The translations under genes and the position numbers were made by a program. Positions 8,791 through 17,713 of a stretch of 64,000 bases of DNA are shown piece by piece. Origin of the DNA: UBA1672 sp050633505 (GTDB lineage Bacteria; Pseudomonadota; Alphaproteobacteria; Micavibrionales; Micavibrionaceae); assembly GCA_050633505.1 (NCBI GenBank), contig JBOEGQ010000004.1, positions 372,001-436,000 on the forward strand, written 5' to 3'. The notes beneath the pieces are model-generated. The model saw only the letters and a program-made list of their open reading frames with translations. It was not told where the DNA came from and did no database searches. Position 1 is the first letter of the stretch, and each line of letters opens with the position of its first letter.

Positions 8791-11100
8791 CTAAGCAGCA
8801 TCTTCTAGCGAACTCAACACATTGTTGAGTGTGCTTGCAAGGCCAGTTCTTGAAACCGGTTTTCTAACAACCGCTTTTATTGCGTCGTATCCATGTATAA
8901 TTTCCTGTATTTTATCTTCGCTATAGCCAGATAAGACAACGAATGGAATATCAGGTAAATCCATGTGAATTTGACTAATCATCTCAATACCCGTCATCTT
9001 GGGCATATTTTGATCTGTCAGGATTAGGTCATATTTTTCCGGATTCTCACGCACCATATCAAGACCATCCAATCCCGACACAGCATAAGAGGTATCATAG
9101 CCCAGCCGCTCCAACATCTTTAGAACCATTTCACGGACGTTCTCCTGATCTTCTACCAACAGAATATGCTTACGCCGCGCAGTCTCCCCACCTGCATGGC
9201 CAGTCTGGCGCATTCTGGATTTTATCGGCACAACAGATTGGCTTGATAACGGGAAATATAAAGTGAAACACGTTCCCTGCCCCAGAGCACTTTCCACAAT
9301 CATGCAGGCACCGTGATTAACAATCACACCATGCACAGTGGACAACCCCAATCCGGTGCCCTTATCAACCGGCTTGGTTGTGAAAAACGGTTCAAATATA
9401 TGCTCCATAATCACACGGCTCATCCCGCATCCAGTATCCCTGATTTTAAGACAGGCATAGTTCGTGTCACGTGCAACATGCCCCAATATTAAACGGGTTC
9501 TGCCATCATCCAAATCGTTAATAGACAAATACGGTGCCTCTTTGACATCTGGCAGTTCATCGCGCAGTATCCTTTCGATTTTGATGTCCTGTGCATGCAT
9601 TGTATCAATTGAGAGATGTAGTATACCTTTCTCATCTTCCATCGCATCTTGGGCATTCAAACACAGATTCATCAGTATTTGCGATACTTGGGTAGAATTC
9701 CCAACAATTGGTGCTTGAGGCACTGAAATCTCGTGTTGTAACTCTAAGGTTTTCGGCAATGTCGCCTTTAGCATAGCAAATGCCTCATGAACTGAACCAA
9801 CAAGGTCTAGCACCGATTGGTCATTATCATCACGACGAGAGAATGACAAAAGCTGATCCACCAAATCGCGCGCCTGAATTCCCGCAAGAAGTATATTATG
9901 CGCGAATTGATATTGCTCACTATCCTCATCCAGATCGTCTACTAAGAATTCAGCATAACCATTCATGGCGGCAAGGATGTTATTAAAGTCATGCGCGATT
10001 CCTCCCGAAAGTCGGCCAATTGCCTCCATTTTTTGTGCTTGGAAAAATTGCTCTTCTAACGCCTGTTTATCCTGCTCTGCCCGTTGTTTTTCAGAGGTAT
10101 CCTGAATCGTTGCAATCATTCCGCCATCCGGCAATTCAGTCAGGGATATTTCGGTTTTTAATTCCGGTGCGTCCGATCTGTGCATTGTGAAGTCACCAAA
10201 CCAATAGCCCTGCTTCTGGAGCTCTGGCGATATCTCATTTTTGAACACTTCATAATCCTGCTGAGAGAAAACATCCTTCCAAATACGACCGGACATTTCA
10301 TCCTTTAAATCTGGGTCTACGCCCAGCATCATACATAAGGACTTATTCAAATACACAATGCGATATTCACAATCCGTGATAATAATACCGTCTTTTGCAA
10401 GCTCCAATGCCGCCAAACGATTTTCCAGGGATGATAATGCATCACGTTTTTGATGGTTTGCATCCTGCACCTTTGCAAGTTTTTCAATGTTTAATACGGC
10501 CATAGCCACACCAACAAAAACAAGTGCAATTAAGGACCAATATAGCGTTAATTCGGCCTCATGTGTTTGTTCCGAGAACATTGTCTGTTCAAAATTATCC
10601 AGAATAAAATCATGAAGCTCAGACAGTTTATCATGCGCATCCTCAATTTCATGGCGCAGCATCACAATATACTCTGTAGATGCCTCCCCTTCACCCTTTA
10701 AGACATTGATTTCATTATCAATATCATAAAGAAGAACCTCTACTTTATTAAGCAGAACATTATACCGCTGATACAAATCCATATCCGTTTCTGACAGCTT
10801 ATCAAAGCCAGACTTCAGAACGGCAAACTCATCTTCAAGCCCTTTAATTTGTATCAAAAGCTGAGATGCTCGTTTTTTATCTACACCATTAAGAAAAATA
10901 TCAAACGATTTTTCAAACACATAGAATTCGTTCTGAAAGGTGGTCACATCTTCCATATAATGCAACTGTCGTGTTTTTAGAGTAAAGCGGGCATCGATAA
11001 TAGAAACACAGCTTTGATACGCCATAAGGCCAAGAAAAATAAGTAAGAATACCGGAAGATAATTCAGGGTTTTGTTATAAATCCTGTGAGAACGTGTCAT
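8791..11100 (-). CDS. Hybrid sensor histidine kinase / response regulator (CckA-like architecture)
   Basis: A 769-residue inner-membrane hybrid kinase. Helices at about 14-31 and 185-203 flank a 150-residue helical periplasmic sensor region. A PAS domain follows (about 225-340), then a HisKA domain with the phospho-acceptor His370 in SGGIAHDFNN, an ATPase domain with DTGCGMS and GTGLGLSTVHG, and a C-terminal receiver starting near residue 640 (ILLVEDQ, phospho-Asp in ILTDQNMP). The His box is of the CckA subfamily, but the ligand-sensing part differs from CckA at 18.1 kb. It lies 23 bp downstream of a LuxR-type regulator in the same operon, which is its likely partner. The stop is only 2 bp from the convergent vWA gene. 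Confidence 0.9.
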   Translation of the reverse strand: MTRSHRIYNKTLNYLPVFLLIFLGLMAYQSCVSIIDARFTLKTRQLHYMEDVTTFQNEFYVFEKSFDIFLNGVDKKRASQLLIQIKGLEDEFAVLKSGFDKLSETDMDLYQRYNVLLNKVEVLLYDIDNEINVLKGEGEASTEYIVMLRHEIEDAHDKLSELHDFILDNFEQTMFSEQTHEAELTLYWSLIALVFVGVAMAVLNIEKLAKVQDANHQKRDALSSLENRLAALELAKDGIIITDCEYRIVYLNKSLCMMLGVDPDLKDEMSGRIWKDVFSQQDYEVFKNEISPELQKQGYWFGDFTMHRSDAPELKTEISLTELPDGGMIATIQDTSEKQRAEQDKQALEEQFFQAQKMEAIGRLSGGIAHDFNNILAAMNGYAEFLVDDLDEDSEQYQFAHNILLAGIQARDLVDQLLSFSRRDDNDQSVLDLVGSVHEAFAMLKATLPKTLELQHEISVPQAPIVGNSTQVSQILMNLCLNAQDAMEDEKGILHLSIDTMHAQDIKIERILRDELPDVKEAPYLSINDLDDGRTRLILGHVARDTNYACLKIRDTGCGMSRVIMEHIFEPFFTTKPVDKGTGLGLSTVHGVIVNHGACMIVESALGQGTCFTLYFPLSSQSVVPIKSRMRQTGHAGGETARRKHILLVEDQENVREMVLKMLERLGYDTSYAVSGLDGLDMVRENPEKYDLILTDQNMPKMTGIEMISQIHMDLPDIPFVVLSGYSEDKIQEIIHGYDAIKAVVRKPVSRTGLASTLNNVLSSLEDAA

Positions 11101-11123
11101 TTATAAATACCAGATAATAAGAG

Positions 11124-11789
11124 TTAGCGCATACTCGAGATAGACTTGACCCCAAGCTCTTTCGCTCTTAGAGCCGCTTGAGTTCTATTCTTTGCGTTAA
11201 GCTTTCTGCAAATGCCTCTTACATGTAGCTTAACAGTAACAATTTGCAGATCAAGGTCGCGGGCGATTTCCTTATTAGACGCTCCATCTACTAAATATGA
11301 CAGAACCTCATTCTCTCTAGGCGTAAAATGTACATCGGAAGGTACAGGATTCTCATTTGTCGCTTGCGTATCGGCATAATAAGACGGCATGAACACAGAC
11401 TTTTTTCCCTCAGGAACAAAAACCTCACCAGCCACAACTTCTTGGATGGCCATCAACAAAGCCTTACCGGACATTGTCTTCGGAAAATAGCCAACAGCCC
11501 CCAATTCCAATGCGTTCTTAACATCCTGCTCTTCTGCAACACCAGACATCAGAGCAACACGTTGTGCCGGAAATCGTTCACTCATGACTTTAAAGCCGGT
11601 TAAGCCACCCATGCCCGGCATACGCAAATCAAGAATTACTAAATCTTGATCTGGGTTTTGCTCTAGTATATCAAGAGCCTGATTAAAGTCTTTAGCCAAC
11701 GTCACACGTGCAGCAGAATCAGCACGTTCAATATATTGAACCAATGCGTCTCTAAACAGAGTATGATCGTCAGCGATCAAAAGTTTCAT
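11124..11789 (-). CDS. LuxR/NarL-type response regulator
   Basis: A 221-residue DNA-binding response regulator. The receiver starts MKLLIADDHTLFRDAL (acidic pair D8-D9 or nearby), with the phospho-Asp in LVILDLRMPGM and the conserved Lys in GYFPKTMSG. The C-terminal LuxR helix-turn-helix reads FTPRENEVLSYL, then GASNKEIARDL and TVKLHVRGICRKL. The ATG at 11789 is chosen over a start 8 codons upstream because a GGGAG ribosome binding site lies about 10 bases before it. It is the promoter-proximal gene of the operon with the hybrid kinase. Targets are unknown. Confidence 0.9.
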   Translation of the reverse strand: MKLLIADDHTLFRDALVQYIERADSAARVTLAKDFNQALDILEQNPDQDLVILDLRMPGMGGLTGFKVMSERFPAQRVALMSGVAEEQDVKNALELGAVGYFPKTMSGKALLMAIQEVVAGEVFVPEGKKSVFMPSYYADTQATNENPVPSDVHFTPRENEVLSYLVDGASNKEIARDLDLQIVTVKLHVRGICRKLNAKNRTQAALRAKELGVKSISSMR

Positions 11790-11892
11790 AAATATAAGCT
11801 CCCACACACACACTATAGGAAAACCCTACCTTCCTATACTTTAGAATATACACAATAACAGAAATTGAATAAGAAGACATTAATAATGCAAA

Positions 11893-13959
11893 TTAATTAT
11901 CGCTATGCTTTTCATGAAAAGCAATATGAAGATGCGCATTTGGTTGCCGTTGTATGTCATTTAACATCAACCTATAGATGTACACCCCTTCCATGACGCG
12001 CTGAACATAATTCCTAGTCTCATATATAGGAATAAGTTCAACCCAATCCAAGATATCTATTTCACCTTTTCGGGGGTCGCCAAACACTCTCAACCATGAA
12101 TTAACGCGCCCCGGCCCCGCATTATACGCCGCAATTGCCAAAGGGTACTCATTATCATAGCGCTCAAGAAGATGGTGAATATAAAGGGAGCCAAGGTACA
12201 TATTATACTTAGGCTTAGTCGTTAACCACGAAGAATTGTAACGTATATTCTCGTTTTTCGCGACATCACGTGCTGTTGATGGCATTAATTGCATAAGCCC
12301 AAGCGCGCCCGCCCTACTTTTGGCGCCTGGATCAAAAACACTCTCTTGTCGAATCAAGGCGTGAACCAATGCCCACTCAACAAATTTAATTTCCTCTAAC
12401 TGTTTGGTAATCGTCGGGTATGATTGCTTGGTTAAGAAGAGCTCCTTCTTTGCAGCATTCTTTGCCACTCGAACTGCGGAATAATAATCTCCCCGCGCTG
12501 CTAAGGCCTCAGCCGCAAATCTATATGCTTTAGGTGTGCCTTCCTGTTTAAGGAATGCGTCCATAAAATCACCGGAGCGCTTCTTTTGTTCTGCTTTAAA
12601 GAATAAACGAGAAGTTTGAACCAATTCATTCTTTTCAAATACCCGACGATCAGATGATGACAGGCGCGGTAATTTATCTTTTGGTAATTCAACTTTTTTG
12701 GATAATGCCGCCCCGGCGAGTTGCCCGTAAAATGTTGTTTGGAATTCCGCGGCCTTTTTATACCACCCCTGTGCAGCAGCCTTTTGCCCCATTGCCTGCG
12801 CCGCGCGCCCCGCCCAATAAGAGGCACGCGCCTTACTTACAGGGGTTGAGACCTTATGATACATCGCAATAAAACGCTCATAAGCTTGTGTTGGTTTATT
12901 GGCAAAACGCAAGGCCAGCCAACCGGTAACCCATTGCGCCTGTGCATAAGGAAAACCATCTTTTTGTATATGTGCAGAAGCAAGTCTATATGCCTCTAAA
13001 TGCTTTCCCTTTTCAAGAAGACGCCGCACCATAATATGACGTTCTGTCCACCATGCTTTACGATTATAAACCGCCTCACTATCGAAATCTTTGGAAAGGA
13101 TCTCCAGTGCCCCGGCATCCATGTTCCGCTTACGCCTCCAACGCAATCGCTCATACAGCAATCCGGGATCATTACGCAGGTAACTTGGCACCGCATCAAT
13201 GCGTTTTTTTAAACCGCTATCTTTATTCTGCGCCAATGCAATACGCGCATCAGCCAATGCAGGGTAGCCCTGCCCTAAAACCCCCGCAATACCGCGCGCG
13301 CTTTCGTAATGTTTCTTATGGAGTAAAGCATCAAAGCGTTTCTTATGTGCGTTGAGAGTCAAATACCCCCCGTATTTCTTAAAGATATAACGCTGCTGAT
13401 CACGTGATGTTAGGGTGCTTGCCCACCATTCAGCCAAAAATGTCTGCGCTTGTGCCTTATGCCCTTCAATAATCAGGGCATCCATATAACGTTCCATCCC
13501 ATATGGGGTTTGAGGGGGGAAATCCTTATACCATGCCAACACTTCTTGGTTTGACAGATCCATAGGCATAACACCTTCGGCACGCACAATCATCTTTCTC
13601 ACGCTAGGCCAGTTCGGATTCTGCCGTATAAAGTGAGACAAGCGGATAAACAAGTGGTTTGTCCAATCCTTTTCCTGTGTATTCATCAGCAAATACCAAT
13701 GGTAAATCTTACTCGCAAGCGGGTCTTTGCTTTTGGCGACAATTCTTTTCGCATAATCCCAGTTATCATCTTCGATTTTTTCTATGGCCAGTAAAGTCTG
13801 CTGCTGGGCATGCTTTGTCTGCAATCTGGTTACACCACTGTCTTTTGCAAGGCCGGGCTGCGCTATAATAAATGCAACGGTAAACACAGTGAAAGCAAAG
13901 CTCTTCTTGCAAAAAACAAAGTCACGCGATACATTAAGCGCCATTTTAAAAGCATCCAT
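11893..13959 (-). CDS. Soluble lytic murein transglycosylase (Slt-like)
   Basis: Cleaves peptidoglycan glycan strands in the periplasm, forming 1,6-anhydromuramic ends. The N-terminus has a basic start and the hydrophobic stretch FAFTVFTVAFIIAQPGLA, a signal peptide. A long helical superhelix follows (repeats such as ARASYWAGRAAQAMG), then the C-terminal catalytic domain: ALIRQESVFDP with the catalytic Glu, SRAGALGLMQLMPSTA, and IAAYNAGPGRVNSWL. The family normally has 620-700 residues; this start gives 688. A longer reading frame extends into dapA and is unlikely. MDAF at 13959 and MALN at 13944 are both possible starts, and neither has a good ribosome binding site. It is divergent from dapA with only 15 bp between start codons. 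Confidence 0.9.
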   Translation of the reverse strand: MDAFKMALNVSRDFVFCKKSFAFTVFTVAFIIAQPGLAKDSGVTRLQTKHAQQQTLLAIEKIEDDNWDYAKRIVAKSKDPLASKIYHWYLLMNTQEKDWTNHLFIRLSHFIRQNPNWPSVRKMIVRAEGVMPMDLSNQEVLAWYKDFPPQTPYGMERYMDALIIEGHKAQAQTFLAEWWASTLTSRDQQRYIFKKYGGYLTLNAHKKRFDALLHKKHYESARGIAGVLGQGYPALADARIALAQNKDSGLKKRIDAVPSYLRNDPGLLYERLRWRRKRNMDAGALEILSKDFDSEAVYNRKAWWTERHIMVRRLLEKGKHLEAYRLASAHIQKDGFPYAQAQWVTGWLALRFANKPTQAYERFIAMYHKVSTPVSKARASYWAGRAAQAMGQKAAAQGWYKKAAEFQTTFYGQLAGAALSKKVELPKDKLPRLSSSDRRVFEKNELVQTSRLFFKAEQKKRSGDFMDAFLKQEGTPKAYRFAAEALAARGDYYSAVRVAKNAAKKELFLTKQSYPTITKQLEEIKFVEWALVHALIRQESVFDPGAKSRAGALGLMQLMPSTARDVAKNENIRYNSSWLTTKPKYNMYLGSLYIHHLLERYDNEYPLAIAAYNAGPGRVNSWLRVFGDPRKGEIDILDWVELIPIYETRNYVQRVMEGVYIYRLMLNDIQRQPNAHLHIAFHEKHSDN

Positions 13960-13974
13960 AGAAAGAGTTGTGTT

Positions 13975-14853
13975 ATGTTTCACGGATCCATTACCGCATT
14001 GATTACCCCGTTTAAAGATGGCGAAATTGACTGGAAGTCTTTCGACAATCTGGTTGAATGGCAAATTGAAAAAGGCACGCATGCGCTTGTCCCCTGTGGT
14101 ACGACTGGTGAATGTCCGACATTATCTCATGATGAGCATATGGCCATTGTCGGGCGTTGCGTCGATGTGGTCAAGGGAAGAATTCCAGTAATTGCCGGAA
14201 GTGGCTCAAACTCTACAAAAGAAGCTGTTGAATTAACACAACACGCAAAAAGCGCCGGTGCAGATGCTGCTTTGATCGTGACACCATATTATAACAAGCC
14301 AAGCCAAGATGGTATGTACGAACATTTTCGTGCCATTCACGATGCAGTTCCTATGCCTATTGTCCTGTATAATATTCCCGGGCGATGCATTGTTGATATG
14401 AGCGTTGAAACAATGAACCGTTTGGCAAAACTGGATAATATTATCGGTGTAAAAGATGCAACGGGTGACTTGTATCGCCCTCTTCTTACACGTCAGGTCA
14501 TTGGCAAAGACTTCTGCCAGTTATCCGGTGATGACTGTACGGCTTTGGCATTTCTTGCTCAAGGTGGGGTCGGATGTATTTCCGTTATATCAAATATTGT
14601 GCCAGAAGAATGTGCAAACATGCAGAATGCTTGGGCAAATGGTGATTTGGAAACTGCCTATAAAATACAGGATTCTCTTTCTATGCTTGCACAAGATGTG
14701 TTCTGCGAGGCAAGCCCCGCACCGGTTAAATACGCGGCATCTAAATTAGGCATATGTGGAGATGAAGTACGCCTTCCTATTCTGCCAGCAACCCAGAGTG
14801 CGCGAGATAAAGTCGATGCTGCCCTTGAGCATGCCGGAATTAAGTGCACATAA
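13975..14853 (+). CDS. dapA: 4-hydroxy-tetrahydrodipicolinate synthase
   Basis: Condenses pyruvate with aspartate semialdehyde in the lysine/diaminopimelate pathway, in the cytoplasm. The start MFHGSITALITPFKDGEID is the usual DapA N-terminus. PCGTTGECPTL carries the conserved Thr pair, the catalytic Tyr lies in VLYNIPGR, and the Schiff-base Lys lies in IGVKDATGD. 292 residues is standard. The ATG at 13975 follows GAAAGAG by about 8 bases; upstream in-frame codons lie inside the divergent transglycosylase gene and are rejected. smpB follows after 18 bp, so the two probably share a transcript. Its promoter must lie within the 5' end of the transglycosylase gene. Confidence 0.96.
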   Translation: MFHGSITALITPFKDGEIDWKSFDNLVEWQIEKGTHALVPCGTTGECPTLSHDEHMAIVGRCVDVVKGRIPVIAGSGSNSTKEAVELTQHAKSAGADAALIVTPYYNKPSQDGMYEHFRAIHDAVPMPIVLYNIPGRCIVDMSVETMNRLAKLDNIIGVKDATGDLYRPLLTRQVIGKDFCQLSGDDCTALAFLAQGGVGCISVISNIVPEECANMQNAWANGDLETAYKIQDSLSMLAQDVFCEASPAPVKYAASKLGICGDEVRLPILPATQSARDKVDAALEHAGIKCT

Positions 14854-14871
14854 ATAACGTCTGTCAAAAAA

Positions 14872-15366
14872 ATGGCCAAAAAGAAAAAAGAAAAAAGCGG
14901 CATGATTACGTCTGGTCAAGTCATTGCGGATAACCGCAAGGCGCATTATGACTATGAGCTTCAAGATACGTATGAGGCTGGTATTGCGTTGCGTGGGACA
15001 GAAGTTAAGTCATTGCGGCTCGGGCAGTGTAGTATTAAAGAATCCCATATCGCCCCAAAAGATGGGGAAATCTGGTTATTCAATGCCAATATTGCCGAAT
15101 ATCAACAAGCAGGCACACATTTGCAACACCAACCAACCCGCCCGCGTAAATTACTGCTACATAAAAGGGAGATTAATAAAATCCTCGGCTCTGTTGCACG
15201 TGAAGGCATGACGGTGGTCGCAAATAAGATATTTTTTGATGATAATGGACGTGTAAAGCTCGAAATTGCCCTTGCAAAAGGGAAAAAGACGCATGATAAG
15301 CGCGAAACAGAGAAAAAACGCGATTGGGGTAAACAAAAACAACGGCTTTTACGGGGAAAACACTAA
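14872..15366 (+). CDS. smpB: SsrA-binding protein SmpB
   Basis: Binds tmRNA and delivers it to stalled ribosomes for trans-translation. The OB-fold core is clear: NRKAHYDYELQDTYEAGI, LRGTEVKSLR and IKESHIAPKDGEIWLFNANI. The C-terminal tail is strongly basic (KRETEKKRDWGKQKQRLLRGK), as needed for decoding-centre insertion. An N-terminal MAKKKKEKSG extension is also basic. 164 residues is normal. It lies between dapA and the lrgAB-type pair in one strand run. No tmRNA gene is visible in the window. Confidence 0.96.
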   Translation: MAKKKKEKSGMITSGQVIADNRKAHYDYELQDTYEAGIALRGTEVKSLRLGQCSIKESHIAPKDGEIWLFNANIAEYQQAGTHLQHQPTRPRKLLLHKREINKILGSVAREGMTVVANKIFFDDNGRVKLEIALAKGKKTHDKRETEKKRDWGKQKQRLLRGKH

Positions 15367-15370
15367 AAGT

Positions 15371-15742
15371 ATGAGCGTAATTAACGGGTTTCTTATCATA
15401 ATTGGATTACTACTTGCCGGAGACATGATCTCTATGGCTCTTGACCTTCCCATACCCGGATCTGTTATCGGAATGCTCGCCTTACTCAGCATCTTGATTA
15501 TAAGGAAATCCATCCCAGAATCTATAGGTACAAGTGCAGATAACCTTATTAAGTATATTGGACTTTTATTCGTGCCTGCCGGCGCAGGGGTTAGCCTATA
15601 CCTAGATCTGATTATTGAGCAATGGCCTGTGATTATCCTTGCATCATTCAGCAGTACACTTTTAACTTTCTTTACGTGCTCTATCCTCTTTCGTCATTTA
15701 AAACAAAAAGACACAAGTCATACACATGAGGGATCACAATGA
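15371..15742 (+). CDS. CidA/LrgA family holin-like membrane protein
   Basis: A small integral membrane protein of 123 residues with four hydrophobic segments (about 3-20, 25-43, 57-77 and 83-105). The pattern IPGSVIGMLALLSIL followed by LLFVPAGAGVSLYLD is characteristic of the CidA/LrgA family. These proteins act with LrgB partners in murein hydrolase regulation or in transport of small carboxylates. The ATG at 15371 is only 4 bp after smpB; the longer frame would overlap smpB and is rejected. Its stop overlaps the next start by 4 bases (ATGA), so it is translationally coupled to the LrgB-type gene. Confidence 0.88.
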   Translation: MSVINGFLIIIGLLLAGDMISMALDLPIPGSVIGMLALLSILIIRKSIPESIGTSADNLIKYIGLLFVPAGAGVSLYLDLIIEQWPVIILASFSSTLLTFFTCSILFRHLKQKDTSHTHEGSQ

Positions 15743-16437
15743 TCTCTATTTTCTTATCCCATCCTTTGACCTCTTTACTGGTCACACTATCAGGTTTTGC
15801 CTTCTTTAAGTGGCTACAAGATAAATCAAATGGCAATAGCCTATTGAATCCCGTGGTTTGGGCAATCGTTATCTGCGTTATCTTCATCAAGATATCCGGC
15901 ATTGATTATGCGACATACATGGAAGGTGTCTCAATCATTCACTTCCTTCTTGGCCCCGTGACTGTTGCCCTCGCCGTGCCGCTTTACCGTCTTATCATCG
16001 TCATAAGAAAGGATGCCCTAGCCATTCTGTGTGCAATCGGGGTAAGTTGCATCATCGCAGCATTTAGCGCAATGTTCATCGCCTATATGATGGATGCAAG
16101 CCAGGATATCCAACTGGCCATAACATCCAAATCCGTAACAGCCCCAATCGCAATTGAAATTGCCAATAAGATCAACACCCCTGAATCTCTTGCAATATTT
16201 TTTGTTTTTACAACTGGTATTCCCGGATCTTTGCTGGCTACATTTATTTTCAAAATGATGAACGTAAAAGACGAACGCACACAAGGCCTTGCATTAGGCA
16301 CAACCTGCCACGGATTGGGGACAGCTCGTGCATTTCAAATATCAGAAACCGCCGGAACATACGCCATTATCGGAATGAGTATAATGGGAATACTATCCGG
16401 CTTATGCTTACCTGCGATTATCCTCTATTTATTGTAA
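15739..16437 (+). CDS. CidB/LrgB family membrane protein
   Basis: Partner of the preceding CidA/LrgA protein, 232 residues with about six membrane segments. Family motifs include KSVTAPIAIEIANKI and the C-terminal GTTCHGLGTARAFQISE followed by GIMGILSGL. In Bacillus, LrgAB-type pairs transport pyruvate; in staphylococci they were linked to autolysis. Which role applies here cannot be told from sequence. It starts in an ATGA overlap and ends 27 bp from the convergent recA stop. Confidence 0.9.
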   Translation: MISIFLSHPLTSLLVTLSGFAFFKWLQDKSNGNSLLNPVVWAIVICVIFIKISGIDYATYMEGVSIIHFLLGPVTVALAVPLYRLIIVIRKDALAILCAIGVSCIIAAFSAMFIAYMMDASQDIQLAITSKSVTAPIAIEIANKINTPESLAIFFVFTTGIPGSLLATFIFKMMNVKDERTQGLALGTTCHGLGTARAFQISETAGTYAIIGMSIMGILSGLCLPAIILYLL

Positions 16438-16464
16438 AAGACAGGAATAAGACAAGACTGTCCA

Positions 16465-17568
16465 TTATCCTTCATCATTGGCTGCATCAGATGTTTTATC
16501 TTCAGGCCCAGCCAACATATCATCAACAATTAAACCAGCATTCTCTCGAATTTGCTTTTCTAATTTTGCGGCCATTTCCGGATTTTCGCGAAGGAATTTT
16601 TTCACGTTTTCACGGCCTTGCCCAATACGTTGCCCATCATATGAAAACCATGAGCCAGCCTTATCAACCAAATTAGATTTTACGCCCAAATCAATTAATT
16701 CACCCAGTTTTGAGATCCCCTCACCATACATGATATCAAATTCTATTTGTCTGAAAGGAGGTGCCATTTTATTTTTAACAACTTTAACCCGTGTTTGGTT
16801 TCCAACAATCTCATCTTTATCCTTAATTGCACCGATACGGCGAATATCAAGTCGGACAGATGCATAAAATTTAAGGGCATTACCACCAGTCGTCGTTTCA
16901 GGCGATCCAAACATAACACCGATCTTCATACGAATCTGGTTAATGAAAATGACAATCGTACGAGAACGGGAAATTGATCCTGTTAACTTACGCAAAGCCT
17001 GTGACATCAAGCGCGCCTGAAGCCCCATATGACTATCGCCCATTTCACCTTCAAGTTCTGCGCGTGGAACCAAAGCCGCCACAGAGTCAACAACAAGAAC
17101 ATCAAGAGCGCCTGAACGTACGAGCGTATCTGTAATCTCCAAGGCTTGCTCCCCTGCATCCGGCTGAGAAATCAATAAATTATCAACATCAACACCAAGT
17201 TTCTTCGCGTATGCCGGATCAAGGGCATGTTCCGCGTCAACAATGGCACATGTCCCGCCAAGCTTTTGCGCCTCTGCAATAACATGCAAAGCCAATGTTG
17301 TCTTACCCGAGCTTTCCGGGCCGTAAACTTCAATAATGCGTCCACGAGGCAATCCGCCAATCCCTAATCCAATATCAAGGCCAAGAGACCCTGTTGAAAC
17401 GGCCTCTACCTCAATCGGGTTATTGCCGTCATTCAATTTCATGATTGAGCCCTTACCAAATGCCCGTTCAATCTGTGATAAAGCAGCGTCTAGGGCTTTT
17501 TGTTTTTCGGCATTATTCTGGCTCATTTTTGTATCCTCATTCTCTTTACGGATTGGTGTCACGCTCAT
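16465..17568 (-). CDS. recA: Recombinase RecA
   Basis: ATP-dependent strand exchange protein and SOS co-protease. Walker A reads GPESSGKTTLALH, the MAW region is intact, the DNA-binding loop carries NQIRMKIGVMFGSPETTTGGNALKFYASVRLDIRR in its usual form, and the C-terminus is acidic. There are two candidate starts: 17568 (367 aa, with AAGGAG 8 bases upstream) and 17526 (MSQNNAEK, the usual family start, with a weaker GAGGA). I keep 17568 for its stronger ribosome binding site. A perfect LexA-type box and a second imperfect one lie 80-130 bp upstream, so SOS control is expected. It converges on the LrgB-type gene. Confidence 0.97.
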   Translation of the reverse strand: MSVTPIRKENEDTKMSQNNAEKQKALDAALSQIERAFGKGSIMKLNDGNNPIEVEAVSTGSLGLDIGLGIGGLPRGRIIEVYGPESSGKTTLALHVIAEAQKLGGTCAIVDAEHALDPAYAKKLGVDVDNLLISQPDAGEQALEITDTLVRSGALDVLVVDSVAALVPRAELEGEMGDSHMGLQARLMSQALRKLTGSISRSRTIVIFINQIRMKIGVMFGSPETTTGGNALKFYASVRLDIRRIGAIKDKDEIVGNQTRVKVVKNKMAPPFRQIEFDIMYGEGISKLGELIDLGVKSNLVDKAGSWFSYDGQRIGQGRENVKKFLRENPEMAAKLEKQIRENAGLIVDDMLAGPEDKTSDAANDEG

Positions 17569-17644
17569 CTAACAATCTCCTTTTCGCATAGTTCACACGG
17601 ATGTGCAAATATATTGGTGTCCCCACACACGGCTTATGCACACA

Positions 17645-17673
17645 AAGATGTTCCACTTTTGTACTCAAGTCAA
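17645..17673 (-). promoter_or_regulatory. Candidate sigma-70 promoter of recA
   Basis: On the minus strand a TTGACT -35 (17673-17668) is followed after 17 bases by CATCTT as a weak -10 (17650-17645). The -35 lies between two LexA-like boxes. The spacing is ideal but the -10 matches only 3 of 6 positions, so the exact promoter is uncertain. Confidence 0.5.
17650..17664 (+). promoter_or_regulatory. Second, imperfect LexA-like box in the recA promoter
   Basis: GTTC-N7-GTAC, one base away from the GTTC-N7-GTTC operator, lies within the spacer and -10 region of the candidate recA promoter, 16 bp from the perfect box. It could be a weaker second operator or a chance match. Confidence 0.4.
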
Positions 17674-17680
17674 GAAAAAA

Positions 17681-17695
17681 GAACAAAAAAGGAAC
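17681..17695 (-). promoter_or_regulatory. LexA (SOS) box upstream of recA
   Basis: The sequence GAACAAAAAAGGAAC is a perfect GAAC-N7-GAAC direct repeat, the alphaproteobacterial LexA operator (GTTC-N7-GTTC on the other strand). It sits 113 bp before the recA start and just upstream of the candidate -35. Bound LexA would be expected to block recA transcription until DNA damage. Confidence 0.85.
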
Positions 17696-17713
17696 GTATA
17701 TTATTCAATACGC

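Noticed and set aside
13810..13974. N-terminal extension of dapA
   Set aside because: It lies within the divergent transglycosylase gene, and DapA homologues begin at the MFHGSI position with a suitable ribosome binding site.
13960..14082. N-terminal extension of the lytic transglycosylase
   Set aside because: It would overlap dapA coding sequence and place the signal peptide far inside the protein.
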